Shown piece after piece: positions 44,065-54,399 of a stretch of 64,000 nucleotides of DNA (its first letter is position 1; every line of letters begins with the position of its first letter). The translations under genes were made by a program, and so were the position numbers. The stretch comes from Candidatus Symbiopectobacterium sp. NZEC151 (lineage in GTDB: Bacteria; Pseudomonadota; Gammaproteobacteria; Enterobacterales; Enterobacteriaceae): assembly GCF_025962655.1 (NCBI RefSeq), contig NZ_JAGFPE010000001.1, positions 1,550,001-1,614,000 on the forward strand, in the 5' to 3' direction. Under the pieces are notes generated by a model that was not told where the DNA came from, did no database searches, and worked only from the letters and a program-made list of their open reading frames with translations.

Positions 44065-44817
44065 TTAGCTTATAGCCAATAACTGATTGGCACTCTGAGC
44101 ATTAGTGTCGGCACTGCTAATCACTTTCATCTGCATATCAAAGCGACGTGAGTTAGCAATCATATCCACCAGGGTACCAACCGAGTCGACATTGCTGCCT
44201 TCGAGTACGCCGGGCATGATACGCACGGTGGGATCGTTCTGTAATACATTGCCACGCTGCTGCTGAGCCGCTGGGGTCAAGCGGAACAAACCATCATCAG
44301 AACGCGTCACTTCTTGTCCCGTTGCTTTCACCAGCTTCAAGCGGCCCAACTGCGCAATGGTATTCGGTGCATCACCCGCGTTCAACGAGGAGATGGTACC
44401 ATCGGCAGAGATGCTGATTTGCGCATTGGGCGGAATCTCGATCGGACCACCGTCCCCCATCACAATGCGTCCCTGGATGGTCAACTGCCCATCGGCATTG
44501 AGTTCCATATTACCATTGCGGGTATAGGCTTCACCGTTAGCGGTTTGCACTGCCAGCCAACTCTCTTTCGGCAGTGCAACATCCATGGAACGACCGGTGT
44601 AATCCATCACACCTGCCGACATATCCGCGCCCGGCGTAGAAGCGACAACCAGCGTCCGGGTGTGATTCGTCGGTCCATTGATGGGCACGGCACGCAACGC
44701 CGCCAATTGCGACTTGAAACCCGGCGTTGAAGCATTGGCCAGGTTGTTGGCGGTAATCGCCTGCTTTTCAAGTGACTGGCTGGCACCGCCCATCGCTGTA
44801 TAAATTACGTGATCCAT
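44065..44817 (-). CDS. flgF: proximal rod protein FlgF
   Basis: Secreted rod protein of 250 residues with the FlgF-type start MDHVIYTAMGGASQSLEKQAITANNLANASTPGFKSQLAALRAV and the C-terminal GSNVDSVGTLVDMIANSRRFDMQMKVISSADTNAQSANQLL. Length matches E. coli (251). It lies 20 bases after flgE in the same operon. Confidence 0.96.
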   Translation of the reverse strand: MDHVIYTAMGGASQSLEKQAITANNLANASTPGFKSQLAALRAVPINGPTNHTRTLVVASTPGADMSAGVMDYTGRSMDVALPKESWLAVQTANGEAYTRNGNMELNADGQLTIQGRIVMGDGGPIEIPPNAQISISADGTISSLNAGDAPNTIAQLGRLKLVKATGQEVTRSDDGLFRLTPAAQQQRGNVLQNDPTVRIMPGVLEGSNVDSVGTLVDMIANSRRFDMQMKVISSADTNAQSANQLLAIS

Positions 44818-44837
44818 GGAGTCTCTCCGCTAAACGA

Positions 44838-46079
44838 TTAACGCATGCTGACCAGCGTTTGCAGGATGGAGTCCTGCGTTTTAATGGTTTGCGCATTAGA
44901 CTGGTAGAAACGTTGGGCAACAATCATATCCACCAACTCTTTACTCATGTCCACGTTTGAGCTTTCTGTCATATTGCCCAGCAACGTCCCCACGCTCCCC
45001 ACACCCGCCTGACCGATGACCGGCTGACCGGATTTATCCGTGCTGGACCAGGTGTTATCGCCCTCAATGGACAGGCCTTCCGGGTTGGAGAAACTGGCCA
45101 AGGCAATCTGGCCCAGGGGCTGCGTTTTGTCGTTGGAATATTTACCGGTAATCACGCCGCCATCGCTGACGCTATAGCCAATCAGGCTGCCCGGGCCATA
45201 ACCGTTCTGGACCGGCGCTTTGTTGCTGTTGCCACCAAAGTTCTGCTGCACGCTGCCCGCGAAATCGAGGGTAAACGAGGAAGCCAGCGATCCATCCAAC
45301 GATGGCAGGGGAATAGTACTCTCCCCGGTAACGGTTGTCGCAACCGGGGGCGTACCGAGCATTTGTATCTGCCGCTGCTCTTTCAACGCGCCGCTTTCGG
45401 TGAATTCCAATTCAAGTTTAGTGAATGCCGATCCGGTAACAGAACCATCCTGCACGTTGACGTTCCACTTGTTCGGGCCGGTCTTTTCGAAATACAGCCC
45501 GATGTTATGCGGGTTACCCAGGGTATCGTAAACGGTAATGGAACCCTTGTAGTTTGCCGTTTCCCGGTTTGCCGGATCGAATGCTTTAACCGCGTCAGAC
45601 GAGTTCAGGTTGGCAACAATGGAGGCGACGGTGGTCTGCTGAGCCGCCATTGGCGTTTCAGGAATGGTCAGCGGCACCGGGTCAGCCCCTTGCTGAACGA
45701 CCGGTGGCGTACCAACAACCGGATAGCCCGTCAGCAACATGCCTTGCATATTGACGATATTGCGGGTCGCGCCATCGAGGGTGAACTGACCATTACGGCT
45801 GAAAAGGACTGTGCCGGCAGCGTCCTGTAGGCGGAAGAATCCATTGCCGCTGATCGCAACATCCAGCGCACGTGAACTCGAGTTTAACGGACCGTCACCA
45901 AAATCCTGCAATGTGGAAGAGACCTTGGTCCCCAAGCCGGTACCGCCAGCAAACAAATCTGCAAAGGCAATGGTGCCGCTTTTAAAACCGACGGTTGACG
46001 AGTTGGCGATGTTGTTGCCAATAACGTCCAGTTGCTTCGATGCGGCATTCAAGCCGCTGACCGCTTGATAAAAACTCAT
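44838..46079 (-). CDS. flgE: flagellar hook protein FlgE
   Basis: Hook subunit of 413 residues. Conserved ends are MSFYQAVSGLNAASKQLDVIGNNIANSSTVGFKSGTIAFADLF and NVDMSKELVDMIVAQRFYQSNAQTIKTQDSILQTLVSMR. The outer domain in between (residues about 90-350) is slightly longer than in E. coli (402). It is secreted through the export gate and capped by FlgD. An 85-base gap separates it from flgD. Confidence 0.97.
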   Translation of the reverse strand: MSFYQAVSGLNAASKQLDVIGNNIANSSTVGFKSGTIAFADLFAGGTGLGTKVSSTLQDFGDGPLNSSSRALDVAISGNGFFRLQDAAGTVLFSRNGQFTLDGATRNIVNMQGMLLTGYPVVGTPPVVQQGADPVPLTIPETPMAAQQTTVASIVANLNSSDAVKAFDPANRETANYKGSITVYDTLGNPHNIGLYFEKTGPNKWNVNVQDGSVTGSAFTKLELEFTESGALKEQRQIQMLGTPPVATTVTGESTIPLPSLDGSLASSFTLDFAGSVQQNFGGNSNKAPVQNGYGPGSLIGYSVSDGGVITGKYSNDKTQPLGQIALASFSNPEGLSIEGDNTWSSTDKSGQPVIGQAGVGSVGTLLGNMTESSNVDMSKELVDMIVAQRFYQSNAQTIKTQDSILQTLVSMR

Positions 46080-46164
46080 GGTGCTCTCCGGAGAAATCGG
46101 TTAAATCATGCTTCAGAAACGGTTTCAAGGTAAGCCGGATTCTGTGCGTAACACTTTCATTTAG

Positions 46165-46845
46165 TTACAAAATCTGCCGCACGTCATCCAACGTCGCTTT
46201 GCCTTGCAGCCCCAGATCCAACTGGGCACCAGAGTCATTGCGAACCACCCCATTAACCAGGGCATAACGTAATGGCTGTACAGTTTGTTGCGCGCCGCTG
46301 GTGCTGGCGGCAACGGTAAAGGTATAGGAACCGTCAGGTGCCGCTGTACCATCGGTCAGCTTGCCATCCCATCCCCAGGAGTGCACGCCCGCGGTCTGTG
46401 CACCCAGTTCTTGAGTGCTCACCACCTTACCGGTGCTGTCACTGATGGTGATCGTCACGTTTTCTGCCGCACTTTGCAGCTCAATGCCAAACGGTGTGCT
46501 GGTCTCTTTGCCCACCAGAATCTCGTTACCCGGCACCATCACGCCATGGCCAATCAAGGTCGTTGCCTGAATGGACTGGTTATTGTTGATCTGCCCGGAA
46601 ATAGACCCCAGCGTGGTATTCAGCTTCTCAATGCCACTGACCGTGTTCAACTGCGCCAACTGACTAACCAGTTGGTTGTTGTCCATTGGGTTGGTGGGAT
46701 CCTGATTTTTTAACTGGGCGACCAGCAGCGTCAAGAATTGATTCTGTAGATCGGCACTGGTGTTTGCCGTTACTGACGTTGACGAGCTGCTGCTGGTGCT
46801 GCTCGTTTTGCTGGCGGAAGTAGTATCATTAACCGTGACCGACAT
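46165..46845 (-). CDS. flgD: hook-cap protein FlgD
   Basis: Secreted hook-assembly scaffold of 226 residues. Diagnostic features are the N-terminal LQNQFLTLLVAQLKNQDPTNPMDNNQLVSQLAQLNTVSGIEKLN and the FlgD tudor/Ig-like part (IEIPPN-type fold replaced by IELQSAAENVTITISDSTGKVV). The first 30 residues are a Ser/Thr-rich leader. It is removed when the hook is complete and replaced by FlgK. Confidence 0.95.
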   Translation of the reverse strand: MSVTVNDTTSASKTSSTSSSSSTSVTANTSADLQNQFLTLLVAQLKNQDPTNPMDNNQLVSQLAQLNTVSGIEKLNTTLGSISGQINNNQSIQATTLIGHGVMVPGNEILVGKETSTPFGIELQSAAENVTITISDSTGKVVSTQELGAQTAGVHSWGWDGKLTDGTAAPDGSYTFTVAASTSGAQQTVQPLRYALVNGVVRNDSGAQLDLGLQGKATLDDVRQIL

Positions 46846-46862
46846 TTGTACGTATCTCCCGA

Positions 46863-47267
46863 TTATTGCCCAAGAGTTAATGTTTTCAGCATCATCGTTT
46901 TGGTGGTGTTAAGCACCTCAACGTTGGCCTGATAACTGCGCGATGCAGAAATGGTGTTGACCATCTCCGCCACCGGATCCACGTTTGGCATACGCACATA
47001 ACCTTGCCCATCGGCCAACGGATTACCGGGTTCATAAACCAGACGCGCAGGTGAGGTGTCTTCGATAACATTCGCCACCCTAACGCCCCCCGTCGCCTGT
47101 CCTGCGGGTGCAGCCACCTCGAATACCACCTGCTTGGCGCGATAGGGCTGCCCATCAGGACCGGTCACGCTGTCTGCGTTCGCCAGATTACTGGCACTGA
47201 CGTTCAAACGCTGAGATTGCGCGGAGAGCGCGGAACCGGAAATATCAAATATGCTTAGCAGTGACAT
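46863..47267 (-). CDS. flgC: proximal rod protein FlgC
   Basis: Rod protein of 134 residues, the same length as in E. coli. It shows [46 protein letters not shown] and the C-terminal [39 protein letters not shown]. It lies 31 bases after flgB and 17 bases before flgD. Confidence 0.97.
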   Translation of the reverse strand: MSLLSIFDISGSALSAQSQRLNVSASNLANADSVTGPDGQPYRAKQVVFEVAAPAGQATGGVRVANVIEDTSPARLVYEPGNPLADGQGYVRMPNVDPVAEMVNTISASRSYQANVEVLNTTKTMMLKTLTLGQ

Positions 47268-47298
47268 AACGCCTTAGCCTCCTCTTCCATCGCTCTCA

Positions 47299-47715
47299 TT
47301 ACGAGCCTGATTGCAGTACTGACATCATGCCTTTAATCTGACCGCCTAAAACGGTAAGACTGGTTTGATATTTCAGGCTGTTGTCGGCAAAATTGGTACG
47401 TTCACGATCCATATCCACCGTGTTGCCATCCAACGCCGGTTGATCGGGAACGCGATACAGCATATCCAGCTCTGGCGGCTGGAAATTCTGTGCCGGAATA
47501 TGGCGAGTGGAGGTGGTTTTCAACGCAACGCCAGTGCCGCTCACTCTGCCTTGATCCATCACTTTATTAAGTTGGCTGGCAAAATCGATATCTCGCGCCT
47601 GATAACCCGGCGTGTCAGCATTGGCAATATTCGCCGCCAGGATTTCCTGTCGTTGGGCACGCAGATTCAACGCTTCTTGTTGAAACCGTAATGAGGCGTC
47701 AAGTTTGTCAAGCAT
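47299..47715 (-). CDS. flgB: proximal rod protein FlgB
   Basis: Rod protein of 138 residues. From the ATG at 47715 the sequence ([46 protein letters not shown]) tracks E. coli FlgB closely, and this ATG has GGAGGGAG just upstream. The open frame to 47775 is an artefact of an upstream GTG. It is the first gene of flgBCDEFGHIJ, divergent from flgA across 158 bases that should hold the class 2 promoters. Confidence 0.97.
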   Translation of the reverse strand: MLDKLDASLRFQQEALNLRAQRQEILAANIANADTPGYQARDIDFASQLNKVMDQGRVSGTGVALKTTSTRHIPAQNFQPPELDMLYRVPDQPALDGNTVDMDRERTNFADNSLKYQTSLTVLGGQIKGMMSVLQSGS

Positions 47716-47873
47716 GCTCCCTCCGCAAATGAGAATTTGTAGCTGGTAGGATAATTCCGATGCTGATAACACCATCGCGAGAATAAGCGCAAAATGCGAC
47801 GCTATTTGTTGCCTTAACGCACCCCCAAGACCTTTACACTAGGCATGGCCGTGATTATCAAGAGGTGAAGTCA

Positions 47874-48545
47874 GTGAAAACCAAGTTTTACTCTATTTTT
47901 TTTGCACTACTGACCACCCTGATGGGGGAGATAAACGTCGCTGCGGCTGCCGATTTGCAGGCGCAGCTTGAGCAGTTTTTTCACGCCCGCTTCCCTGACA
48001 AGCAGACCAGCCTTGCCGTGGTGATCAAAACGCCGCAGGAACAATGGCCGCAGTGTCAAGCGCCGCTGCTGGCGTTATCAAGCAATACACGCGTATGGGG
48101 CAACGTCAGCGTCTCCGTGCGCTGCGGCGAGCTGCGACGCTTCATTCAGGCAGAAGTGCAGGTCACAGGGAATTATCTGGTCAGCGCCCGCCCGTTGCGG
48201 CGCGGCGTTACGCTGGCGGCGGCAGACCTGCGCCAAACCACGGGGCGGCTGGATCTGCTGCCACCGCGCGCATTGTTGCTCCCCAAAGATGCCATGGGTG
48301 CGGTATTATTACGCGACCTCCCTCCTGGTCAACCGCTCACCAGTGCGATGCTACGGCGCGCCTGGGTGGTCAAGTCCGGTCAAACGGTGCAGGTGCTGGC
48401 GCAAGGCGTGGGTTTTAGCATCAACAGCGAAGGTAAAGCGATGGGTAACGCCGCTGCCGGACAGTCGGTGCGCGTGCGCGTGACGTCAGGGCAAATCGTC
48501 AGTGGTGTTGCAGGTGAAGACGGTGTTATCTATATTGCGCAATAA
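47874..48545 (+). CDS. flgA: P-ring assembly chaperone FlgA
   Basis: Periplasmic chaperone for P-ring formation (about 223 residues) with a signal peptide (MKTKFYSIFFALLTTLMGEINVAAAA). It has the C-terminal SAF-like domain (ARPLRRGVTLAAADLRQTTGRL, WVVKSGQTVQVLAQGVGFSINSEGKAMGNAAAGQSVRVRV). It starts with GTG: the GTG at 47874 has AGAGG eight bases upstream, while the GTG at 47865 overlaps that site. It is divergent from flgB and followed by flgMN with their own sigma-28 promoter. Confidence 0.93.
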   Translation: MKTKFYSIFFALLTTLMGEINVAAAADLQAQLEQFFHARFPDKQTSLAVVIKTPQEQWPQCQAPLLALSSNTRVWGNVSVSVRCGELRRFIQAEVQVTGNYLVSARPLRRGVTLAAADLRQTTGRLDLLPPRALLLPKDAMGAVLLRDLPPGQPLTSAMLRRAWVVKSGQTVQVLAQGVGFSINSEGKAMGNAAAGQSVRVRVTSGQIVSGVAGEDGVIYIAQ

Positions 48546-48550
48546 TAAAT

Positions 48551-48577
48551 TAAAGTATTTGCCGTTGTTGCCGATGA
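48551..48577 (+). promoter_or_regulatory. flgM: sigma-28 promoter of flgMN
   Basis: TAAAGTAT (48551-48558), 11 bases, then GCCGATGA (48570-48577), only six bases after the flgA stop. It allows class 3 expression of the anti-sigma factor on top of read-through from flgA, as known in Salmonella. Confidence 0.92.
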
Positions 48578-48691
48578 TACTAGCAGAGTAAATTTTGCGT
48601 CGCCCCTTCCTTTCGTGTGGCGTTTATGTAAACCTGAGTGGAATCAGGTTATTATTTAACCTTTTGACACCTCATTTTAGAGGGTAACCTT

Positions 48692-48988
48692 ATGAGCATT
48701 GAACGCACCCAGCCGCTGAAGCCCGTTAGCCAAGTACAGTCTCGCGATGCCAGTGAAGCGACGAAGCAAAAACGTGTACAGACCCCCGCGCAGAGCGAAG
48801 TGGCCGGAACCCAGGTTAAGCTGAGTGACGCACAAGCGCGTTTGATGCAGCCTGGCACGCAGGATATCGATATGAACCGTGTGGAAACGCTGAAGCAAGC
48901 TATCCGTGATGGTTCTTTGCAGATCGATGCGGGTAAAATCGCGGATGCGCTGATCAAAGATACTCAAGACTTCTTAGCGAATAACTGA
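48692..48988 (+). CDS. flgM: anti-sigma-28 factor FlgM
   Basis: Small (98-residue) largely unstructured inhibitor of FliA that is exported when the hook is complete. It begins MSIERTQPLKPVSQVQSR and has the C-terminal sigma-binding helices (MNRVETLKQAIRDGSLQIDAGKIADALIKDTQDFL). GAGGG lies eight bases before the ATG. It is co-transcribed with flgN, six bases downstream. Confidence 0.96.
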   Translation: MSIERTQPLKPVSQVQSRDASEATKQKRVQTPAQSEVAGTQVKLSDAQARLMQPGTQDIDMNRVETLKQAIRDGSLQIDAGKIADALIKDTQDFLANN

Positions 48989-48993
48989 TACTT

Positions 48994-49431
48994 ATGGAAA
49001 AATTGCAAGCAACCCTCGATGCGGTACTGGAAAACCTGAACCAATTGAGCGGTATTTTATCTGAAGAGCAAACGTTGCTCTGCGCTGGTCATATCAATAG
49101 TGTTGCGCTACAAAAAGTCACTGATATCAAAAGTGCTACGTTAGCGACGGTGCAATACCTTGATAAGAATCGGCAAGAAATTGAAGTGCGCTTGCAGCTT
49201 CAGGCTCCCTATGAGGCCGATACCGAACTGTTCGAACGTTGGCAAGCAATTCAAACATTAACGGCCAGCTTGCATGATATGAACAAACACAACGGTATGT
49301 TGTTAAATCAGCACATCAATTATACCAATGAAGCCATTGCCATATTGAAACCGCGCCACGGTCAGAGCCTGTATGGCCCTGATGGACAGTCGGCGGGATT
49401 GGTGGTAGGCGGCAGGAAAATCAATCTTTAG
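48994..49431 (+). CDS. flgN: FlgK/FlgL export chaperone FlgN
   Basis: Helical cytoplasmic chaperone of 145 residues for the hook-filament junction proteins. It shows MEKLQATLDAVLENLNQLSGILSEEQTLL and the C-terminal NHINYTNEAI-like stretch (QHINYTNEAIAILKPRHGQSLYGPDGQS), typical of FlgN. It ends 23 bases before the convergent flhE stop. Confidence 0.94.
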   Translation: MEKLQATLDAVLENLNQLSGILSEEQTLLCAGHINSVALQKVTDIKSATLATVQYLDKNRQEIEVRLQLQAPYEADTELFERWQAIQTLTASLHDMNKHNGMLLNQHINYTNEAIAILKPRHGQSLYGPDGQSAGLVVGGRKINL

Positions 49432-49454
49432 CGCACTGTCTCGCGCACAATCCA

Positions 49455-49865
49455 TTATTGGTAATTAACGGCGATCTCGACTTGCCGTATGTCTATTGGG
49501 CGATAAACGCGCCCCTTCCCTTCCAGGAAATAGGTGAAGCGGAATTCGCTGGTTGCAGGTAATCCCCGAAAGGCTTGAGTTTCCCCACTGCCGCCTTCAA
49601 TGTCAGCGCAGCGCTGTACCGTACACAGTTTCACGCGCAAGCCAGGATCGTATATCCCATCGACGGCATAACGCCAATAGACCACGGTGATCGAATTCTG
49701 TGGATTGACGCCCTGAGCGGGGGTGGGTGCCAAGGGAGCCGAGTTAAACAGTTGACCTCGATAGGTCAATGTCACTCCGGATTTACTGGCATTCCACCCG
49801 CCTTGCCCCGCCGATACCGTCAAGGGCACAAGCAGTGCTGCCAGCACGGAAAATCGCTTGATCAC
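49455..49865 (-). CDS. flhE: flagellar protein FlhE
   Basis: Periplasmic protein of 136 residues with a signal peptide (MIKRFSVLAALLVPLTVSAG). The family motifs GVTLTYRGQLF, VVYWRYAVDG, GLRVKLC-TVQRC and the terminal EIAVNYQ match enterobacterial FlhE. In Salmonella it is proposed to guard against proton leakage through the export gate. It overlaps the flhA stop by four bases, ending flhBAE. Confidence 0.92.
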   Translation of the reverse strand: MIKRFSVLAALLVPLTVSAGQGGWNASKSGVTLTYRGQLFNSAPLAPTPAQGVNPQNSITVVYWRYAVDGIYDPGLRVKLCTVQRCADIEGGSGETQAFRGLPATSEFRFTYFLEGKGRVYRPIDIRQVEIAVNYQ

Positions 49866-51943
49866 TGCGCCTCCCCAATCATCGCTGTCATTCTTATCTG
49901 ACGGCTGTCGCTGATTTCAAGATTGGACAGCACCGCCATCTGCGGCAAACTGCGGTGCAGAAAGCGCGCTAGCAGACCGCGCAACGCATGGTTTACCAGC
50001 AGCACCGGAGGAGCCCCCAGCATTTCCTGACGGCTTAGTGCCTGCTTGGCCTGCACCAGAAGTCGATCGGCCAGTCCCGGTTCCAGCCCGCCGCCACCTT
50101 GCAGCGCTTGCAGTAAGATACGCTCCAGCGAACTATCCAAACCAATCACTTGCAACTCGCCTTCGCCCGGGAACCACTGTTGGGTGATGGCACGGCCCAA
50201 GGCGACGCGTACCACGGTGGTGAGTTCATAAGGGTCCGGTTGCACCGGCGCATGTTCGGCCAGCGTTTCAATGATGGTGCGCATATCGCGAATAGACACT
50301 TTCTCTTTGAGCAGGTTTTGCAATACCTTGTGCAAGGTGGTCAGTGTAACAACGCCAGGGATCAAATCTTCGGTCAGCTTAGGCATTTCCTGCGTGACGC
50401 GATCCATCAGTTGCTGCGCTTCCTGACGGCCAAACAGCTCACTCGCATAGAGGCTAATCAGGTGGTTAAGGTGTGTGACCACCACGGTGCTCGCTTCCAC
50501 CACCGTATAACCTTGCGTTTGCGCCTGCTCCTTCAATACACCTTCGATCCACACGGCTGGCAGGCCAAAGGCCGGATCTTGCGTCTTGTCACCCGGTAAC
50601 TCGCCAAACGCATTTCCCGGGTTAATCGCCATCCAGCGACCAGGATAGGCTTCACCGTGCCCTACTTCCACGCCCTTCATCAGGATGCGGTAACTTGCCG
50701 GCGGCAATTCCATGTTGTCGCGAATGTGCACTACGGGCGGCAGGAACCCCATCTCTTGCGCGAATTTTTTGCGAATACTGCGAATGCGCCCCAGCAACTC
50801 CCCATCCTGCTGGTGATCGACCATCGGGATCAGCCGATAACCCACTTCCATGCCCAGCGGGTCTTCTAATTGCACATCAGACCAGGTGGCTTCAATAGCC
50901 TTCGGTTTCTCATGCTGTTGTGGCTCAGTGCCCACGGCAGGCGCCGCGCTTTCGCGTTGCTTCATCCACCAGGCCAATCCCAGCAACGCGGCGGTGAACA
51001 GCAGGAATACAAAGTTGGGCATCCCAGGCACCATGCCGATGAGCCCCAGCACTCCCGCACTCAACATCATTACCCGTGGGTTATTGAATAACTGGGTAAC
51101 CATCTGCTGACCAACATCCTGGTCAGTGCTGACGCGCGTCACGATCACACCCGCCGCCGTGGAGATAACCAATGCCGGTATCTGGGCAACCAGGCCATCA
51201 CCGATGGTCAGCAGCGTATAGCTTTCTGCTGCTTGTCCCATCGGCATATTGTGTTGTACCACCCCAACCAACAACCCGCCGACAATGTTAATCACCATGA
51301 TGATCAAACCGGCGATGGCATCCCCGCGCACAAACTTACTGGCACCGTCCATTGAGCCGTAGAAGTCAGCTTCCTGAGTCACTTCCGTACGACGTTTTTT
51401 TGCTTCATCTTCGCCGATCAAGCCGGCGTTCAAGTCCGCATCGATCGCCATCTGTTTGCCGGGCATCCCGTCCAGCACGAAACGGGCACCCACTTCAGCA
51501 ATACGCCCGGCACCCTTGGTGATAACCATAAAGTTGATCAGCACCAGGATGATGAACACCACAATACCGATGGCAAAGTTGCCGCCTACCAGGAAGTGAC
51601 CGAAGGCTTCTACCACGCGACCTGCCGCCGCGGTACCGGTGTGCCCTTCAAGCAAAATGATACGGGTCGAGGCGACGTTCAACGACAGGCGTAACAGGGT
51701 GGAGAACAGCAAAATGGTCGGGAAGGCAGCAAAATCCAGCGTGCGCTGGGTGAACATCGCCACCAATAACACCATGATGGACAGGGCGATATTGAAGGTA
51801 AACAGCAAATCCAGAATGAAGGGCGGCAGCGGCAACACCATCATGGAAAGGATCAGCAGGATGAGAACCGGGCCAGCCAAAATTTGCCACTGGGTATTTT
51901 TAAATGCGGTCGGTAGACGCAGTAAAGAGGCCAAATCAGGCAT
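49862..51943 (-). CDS. flhA: flagellar export gate protein FlhA
   Basis: Large export-gate protein of 693 residues. The N-terminal half has about eight membrane segments and the FHIPEP-type loop (TKGAGRIAEVGARFVLDGMPGKQMAIDADLNAGLI). The C-terminal cytoplasmic domain docks chaperone-substrate complexes (DPLGMEVGYRLIPMVD, IRSIRKKFAQEMGFLPPVVHIRDNMELPP). It is the major proton-driven export component. It overlaps flhB by eight bases and flhE by four. Confidence 0.97.
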   Translation of the reverse strand: MPDLASLLRLPTAFKNTQWQILAGPVLILLILSMMVLPLPPFILDLLFTFNIALSIMVLLVAMFTQRTLDFAAFPTILLFSTLLRLSLNVASTRIILLEGHTGTAAAGRVVEAFGHFLVGGNFAIGIVVFIILVLINFMVITKGAGRIAEVGARFVLDGMPGKQMAIDADLNAGLIGEDEAKKRRTEVTQEADFYGSMDGASKFVRGDAIAGLIIMVINIVGGLLVGVVQHNMPMGQAAESYTLLTIGDGLVAQIPALVISTAAGVIVTRVSTDQDVGQQMVTQLFNNPRVMMLSAGVLGLIGMVPGMPNFVFLLFTAALLGLAWWMKQRESAAPAVGTEPQQHEKPKAIEATWSDVQLEDPLGMEVGYRLIPMVDHQQDGELLGRIRSIRKKFAQEMGFLPPVVHIRDNMELPPASYRILMKGVEVGHGEAYPGRWMAINPGNAFGELPGDKTQDPAFGLPAVWIEGVLKEQAQTQGYTVVEASTVVVTHLNHLISLYASELFGRQEAQQLMDRVTQEMPKLTEDLIPGVVTLTTLHKVLQNLLKEKVSIRDMRTIIETLAEHAPVQPDPYELTTVVRVALGRAITQQWFPGEGELQVIGLDSSLERILLQALQGGGGLEPGLADRLLVQAKQALSRQEMLGAPPVLLVNHALRGLLARFLHRSLPQMAVLSNLEISDSRQIRMTAMIGEAQ

Positions 51944-53093
51944 CGGTATTCATCTCTTCATGGGGTACAAAATCGAGCGCTGTCGGGACTGGAAGATTCT
52001 TAGGTTTACGCGGGATGAGTCCCCCCTCACGCCGCCAGCGTCTTAGCTGGTAAACCCATGCCAATACTTCCGCCACGGCAGCATACAGTGTTGCCGGAAT
52101 ATGTTCGCCTATTTCTGCATGGCGAAACAGTGCACGCGCCAACGGCGGTGCCTCCAAAACGGGAATACGGTGCTCAGCGCCAAGCTCGCGGATGCGCAAG
52201 GCAATTTCGCCAGCACCTTTCGCCAACACCTTGGGTGCATTCATCTTTTTATCATCATATTGCAGAGCAACCGAATAGTGTGTCGGGTTGGTGACGATCA
52301 CATCCGCTTTTGGCACATCGGCCATCATACGCCGCTGAGCCAGCGCGCGCTGCTGTTGCCGTATCCGCCCTTTCACATGCGGATCGCCTTCACTCTGCTT
52401 ATGCTCATCGCGGATATCCTGTTTACTCATCCGCAATTTTTTAAAATGGCTCCAAAGCTGCCAGAATACGTCAAATGCCACCATGGGAATCAATCCCAGG
52501 ATGACAAAGAAAGCGCATATTGCGACCAGTTCCAGCGCATCACCCAGTGCTGCAATTGGGGCTTCAGAGACTAAACGCAGCATCGCCGCCCAATTGTGCA
52601 TCAAGAACCAACCGGCAATGGTTCCCACCAGCACGGACTTGAGGATGGCTTTGAACAGTTCGGCCAATACCTGTGAGGAAAATATGCGCTTCAGACCGCT
52701 GATCAGGCTCAGCTTTGTCAGGTCGAATTTGATAGAGCTGGGGCTGAACAGCACGCCCCCCAGTAGCATCGGAGCAGCAATCGCCACCAGTACCGCGCCA
52801 ACCATCAGGGGAGTCAACGCTGAAACGCCCTGCATCAGCAGCGATCCCAAATGGTTTAATAGCAGCTTGTCGTCTCGGATCAAGCCAGGATCGAAATGGA
52901 GTCCCTGCGCCACCATGGCGGAAAGCTTTTGCGCCATCGCACTACCGCCCAGCCACAACAGCGCCAACCCTGAGATCAGCATTAACATCGAGGTCAGTTC
53001 GCGCGAACGCGGAATCTGCCCCTCCTCTCTTGCCTTCTCTTGTCGGTGGGGTGTGGGGGCCTCTGTTTTTTCAAGGTCGCTATCTTCAGCCAC
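51936..53093 (-). CDS. flhB: flagellar export specificity switch protein FlhB
   Basis: Membrane protein of 385 residues with four membrane segments and a cytoplasmic domain that cleaves itself between Asn and Pro of NPTH (here in VIVTNPTHYSVALQYD). It starts MAEDSDLEKTEAPTPHRQEKAREEGQIPRSREL. With FliK it switches export from hook to filament substrates. It is the first gene of flhBAE, and the 130 bases to the terminator upstream should hold its class 2 promoter. Confidence 0.97.
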   Translation of the reverse strand: MAEDSDLEKTEAPTPHRQEKAREEGQIPRSRELTSMLMLISGLALLWLGGSAMAQKLSAMVAQGLHFDPGLIRDDKLLLNHLGSLLMQGVSALTPLMVGAVLVAIAAPMLLGGVLFSPSSIKFDLTKLSLISGLKRIFSSQVLAELFKAILKSVLVGTIAGWFLMHNWAAMLRLVSEAPIAALGDALELVAICAFFVILGLIPMVAFDVFWQLWSHFKKLRMSKQDIRDEHKQSEGDPHVKGRIRQQQRALAQRRMMADVPKADVIVTNPTHYSVALQYDDKKMNAPKVLAKGAGEIALRIRELGAEHRIPVLEAPPLARALFRHAEIGEHIPATLYAAVAEVLAWVYQLRRWRREGGLIPRKPKNLPVPTALDFVPHEEMNTDA

Positions 53094-53223
53094 AGCCGTG
53101 TTCCGATCGCATACTGTCAGGTTGAGGGGTAACGCTTAGCATGACAAATGTCCGCAATCCTTATGGCTTGAACAACGAAACAAACCTATAGCTTATTCAG
53201 GGATAGGGTAAAACAAACAGAAA

Positions 53224-53255
53224 CACCGTGACTGATCCACAGATCACTCACGGTG
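53224..53255 (-). terminator. terminator after cheZ
   Basis: CACCGTGA (53224-53231) pairs with TCACGGTG (53248-53255), and the stem continues with TGATC/GATCA after one mismatch, giving a nearly perfect 13-bp hairpin. The transcribed minus strand then reads TTTCTGTTTGTTTT, enough for an intrinsic terminator. It closes the long motA-to-cheZ transcript before flhB. Confidence 0.8.
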
Positions 53256-53311
53256 CCAATGAAGCGATCGTCAGTGGGAGGCTCTGCATTGCCGCACTCC
53301 CTCTGACTGCG

Positions 53312-53959
53312 TTAGAAGCCCAGGCTGTCGAGCAAGTCATCAACCTGATCCTGACTGGATACCACGCCAGCGGCGCTTTTATCCATCTGAGGACCATTGA
53401 GCAAGCTGTCATTTGGCCGTTTCTTCTCAGCCGATTGCTCAGGCATGTTTTCCAACAATACCATCAGCAATTGTTTTTCGATTTCCTGAATCACCGTCAT
53501 CATGCGTTTGATAACCTGACCGGTAAGATCCTGGAAGTCTTGCGCCATCATGATTTCCATCAGCTGCGCATTGGTGAAAGAGGTGTGCTGCGGTACGTCA
53601 TTCAAATAATTACGCGTATCCGTGACCAGTTCTTTTGCTTGCGCCAGTTCAATCGGATTTTCGAACCACTGATCCCAACGCGTTTTCAGCGCCTTGGCTT
53701 CAGACTCCAGTTGGTTTTGAACGGGTTGCGCGGCCTCAACGCTGCTTAATGCGCGTTCAGCCGCCTGCGCCGTCATTTGTACCACATAGTCGAGGCGATC
53801 GCGCGCATCGGGAATCGCTTCTGCGGCTTCCGCGATGGCCTGATCCAACCCCAGTTCACGCAAGCTGTCACGCAGCATGCGCGTCAATTGGCCAATACGG
53901 GAAATGATCTCCGTTGCAGAGGCGGTATCATTCACCGGTGGCATAGGATGTGACGTCAT
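53312..53959 (-). CDS. cheZ: CheY-P phosphatase CheZ
   Basis: Dephosphorylates CheY-P. The 215 residues include the catalytic helix ([30 protein letters not shown], with Asp-Gln in QDFQDLTGQ) and the C-terminal CheY-binding peptide ([13 protein letters not shown]). It is the last gene of the che operon, nine bases after cheY. Length equals that of E. coli (214). Confidence 0.97.
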   Translation of the reverse strand: MTSHPMPPVNDTASATEIISRIGQLTRMLRDSLRELGLDQAIAEAAEAIPDARDRLDYVVQMTAQAAERALSSVEAAQPVQNQLESEAKALKTRWDQWFENPIELAQAKELVTDTRNYLNDVPQHTSFTNAQLMEIMMAQDFQDLTGQVIKRMMTVIQEIEKQLLMVLLENMPEQSAEKKRPNDSLLNGPQMDKSAAGVVSSQDQVDDLLDSLGF

Positions 53960-53968
53960 ACGATCCCC

Positions 53969-54373
<405 letters not shown>

Positions 54374-54399
54374 TTATTGCTCCCTGGGAGCTGCTGTTG

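Noticed and set aside
53228-53749. 173-residue plus-strand ORF overlapping the cheZ terminator and cheZ
   Set aside because: It starts inside the terminator hairpin and runs antisense to the conserved cheZ catalytic region.
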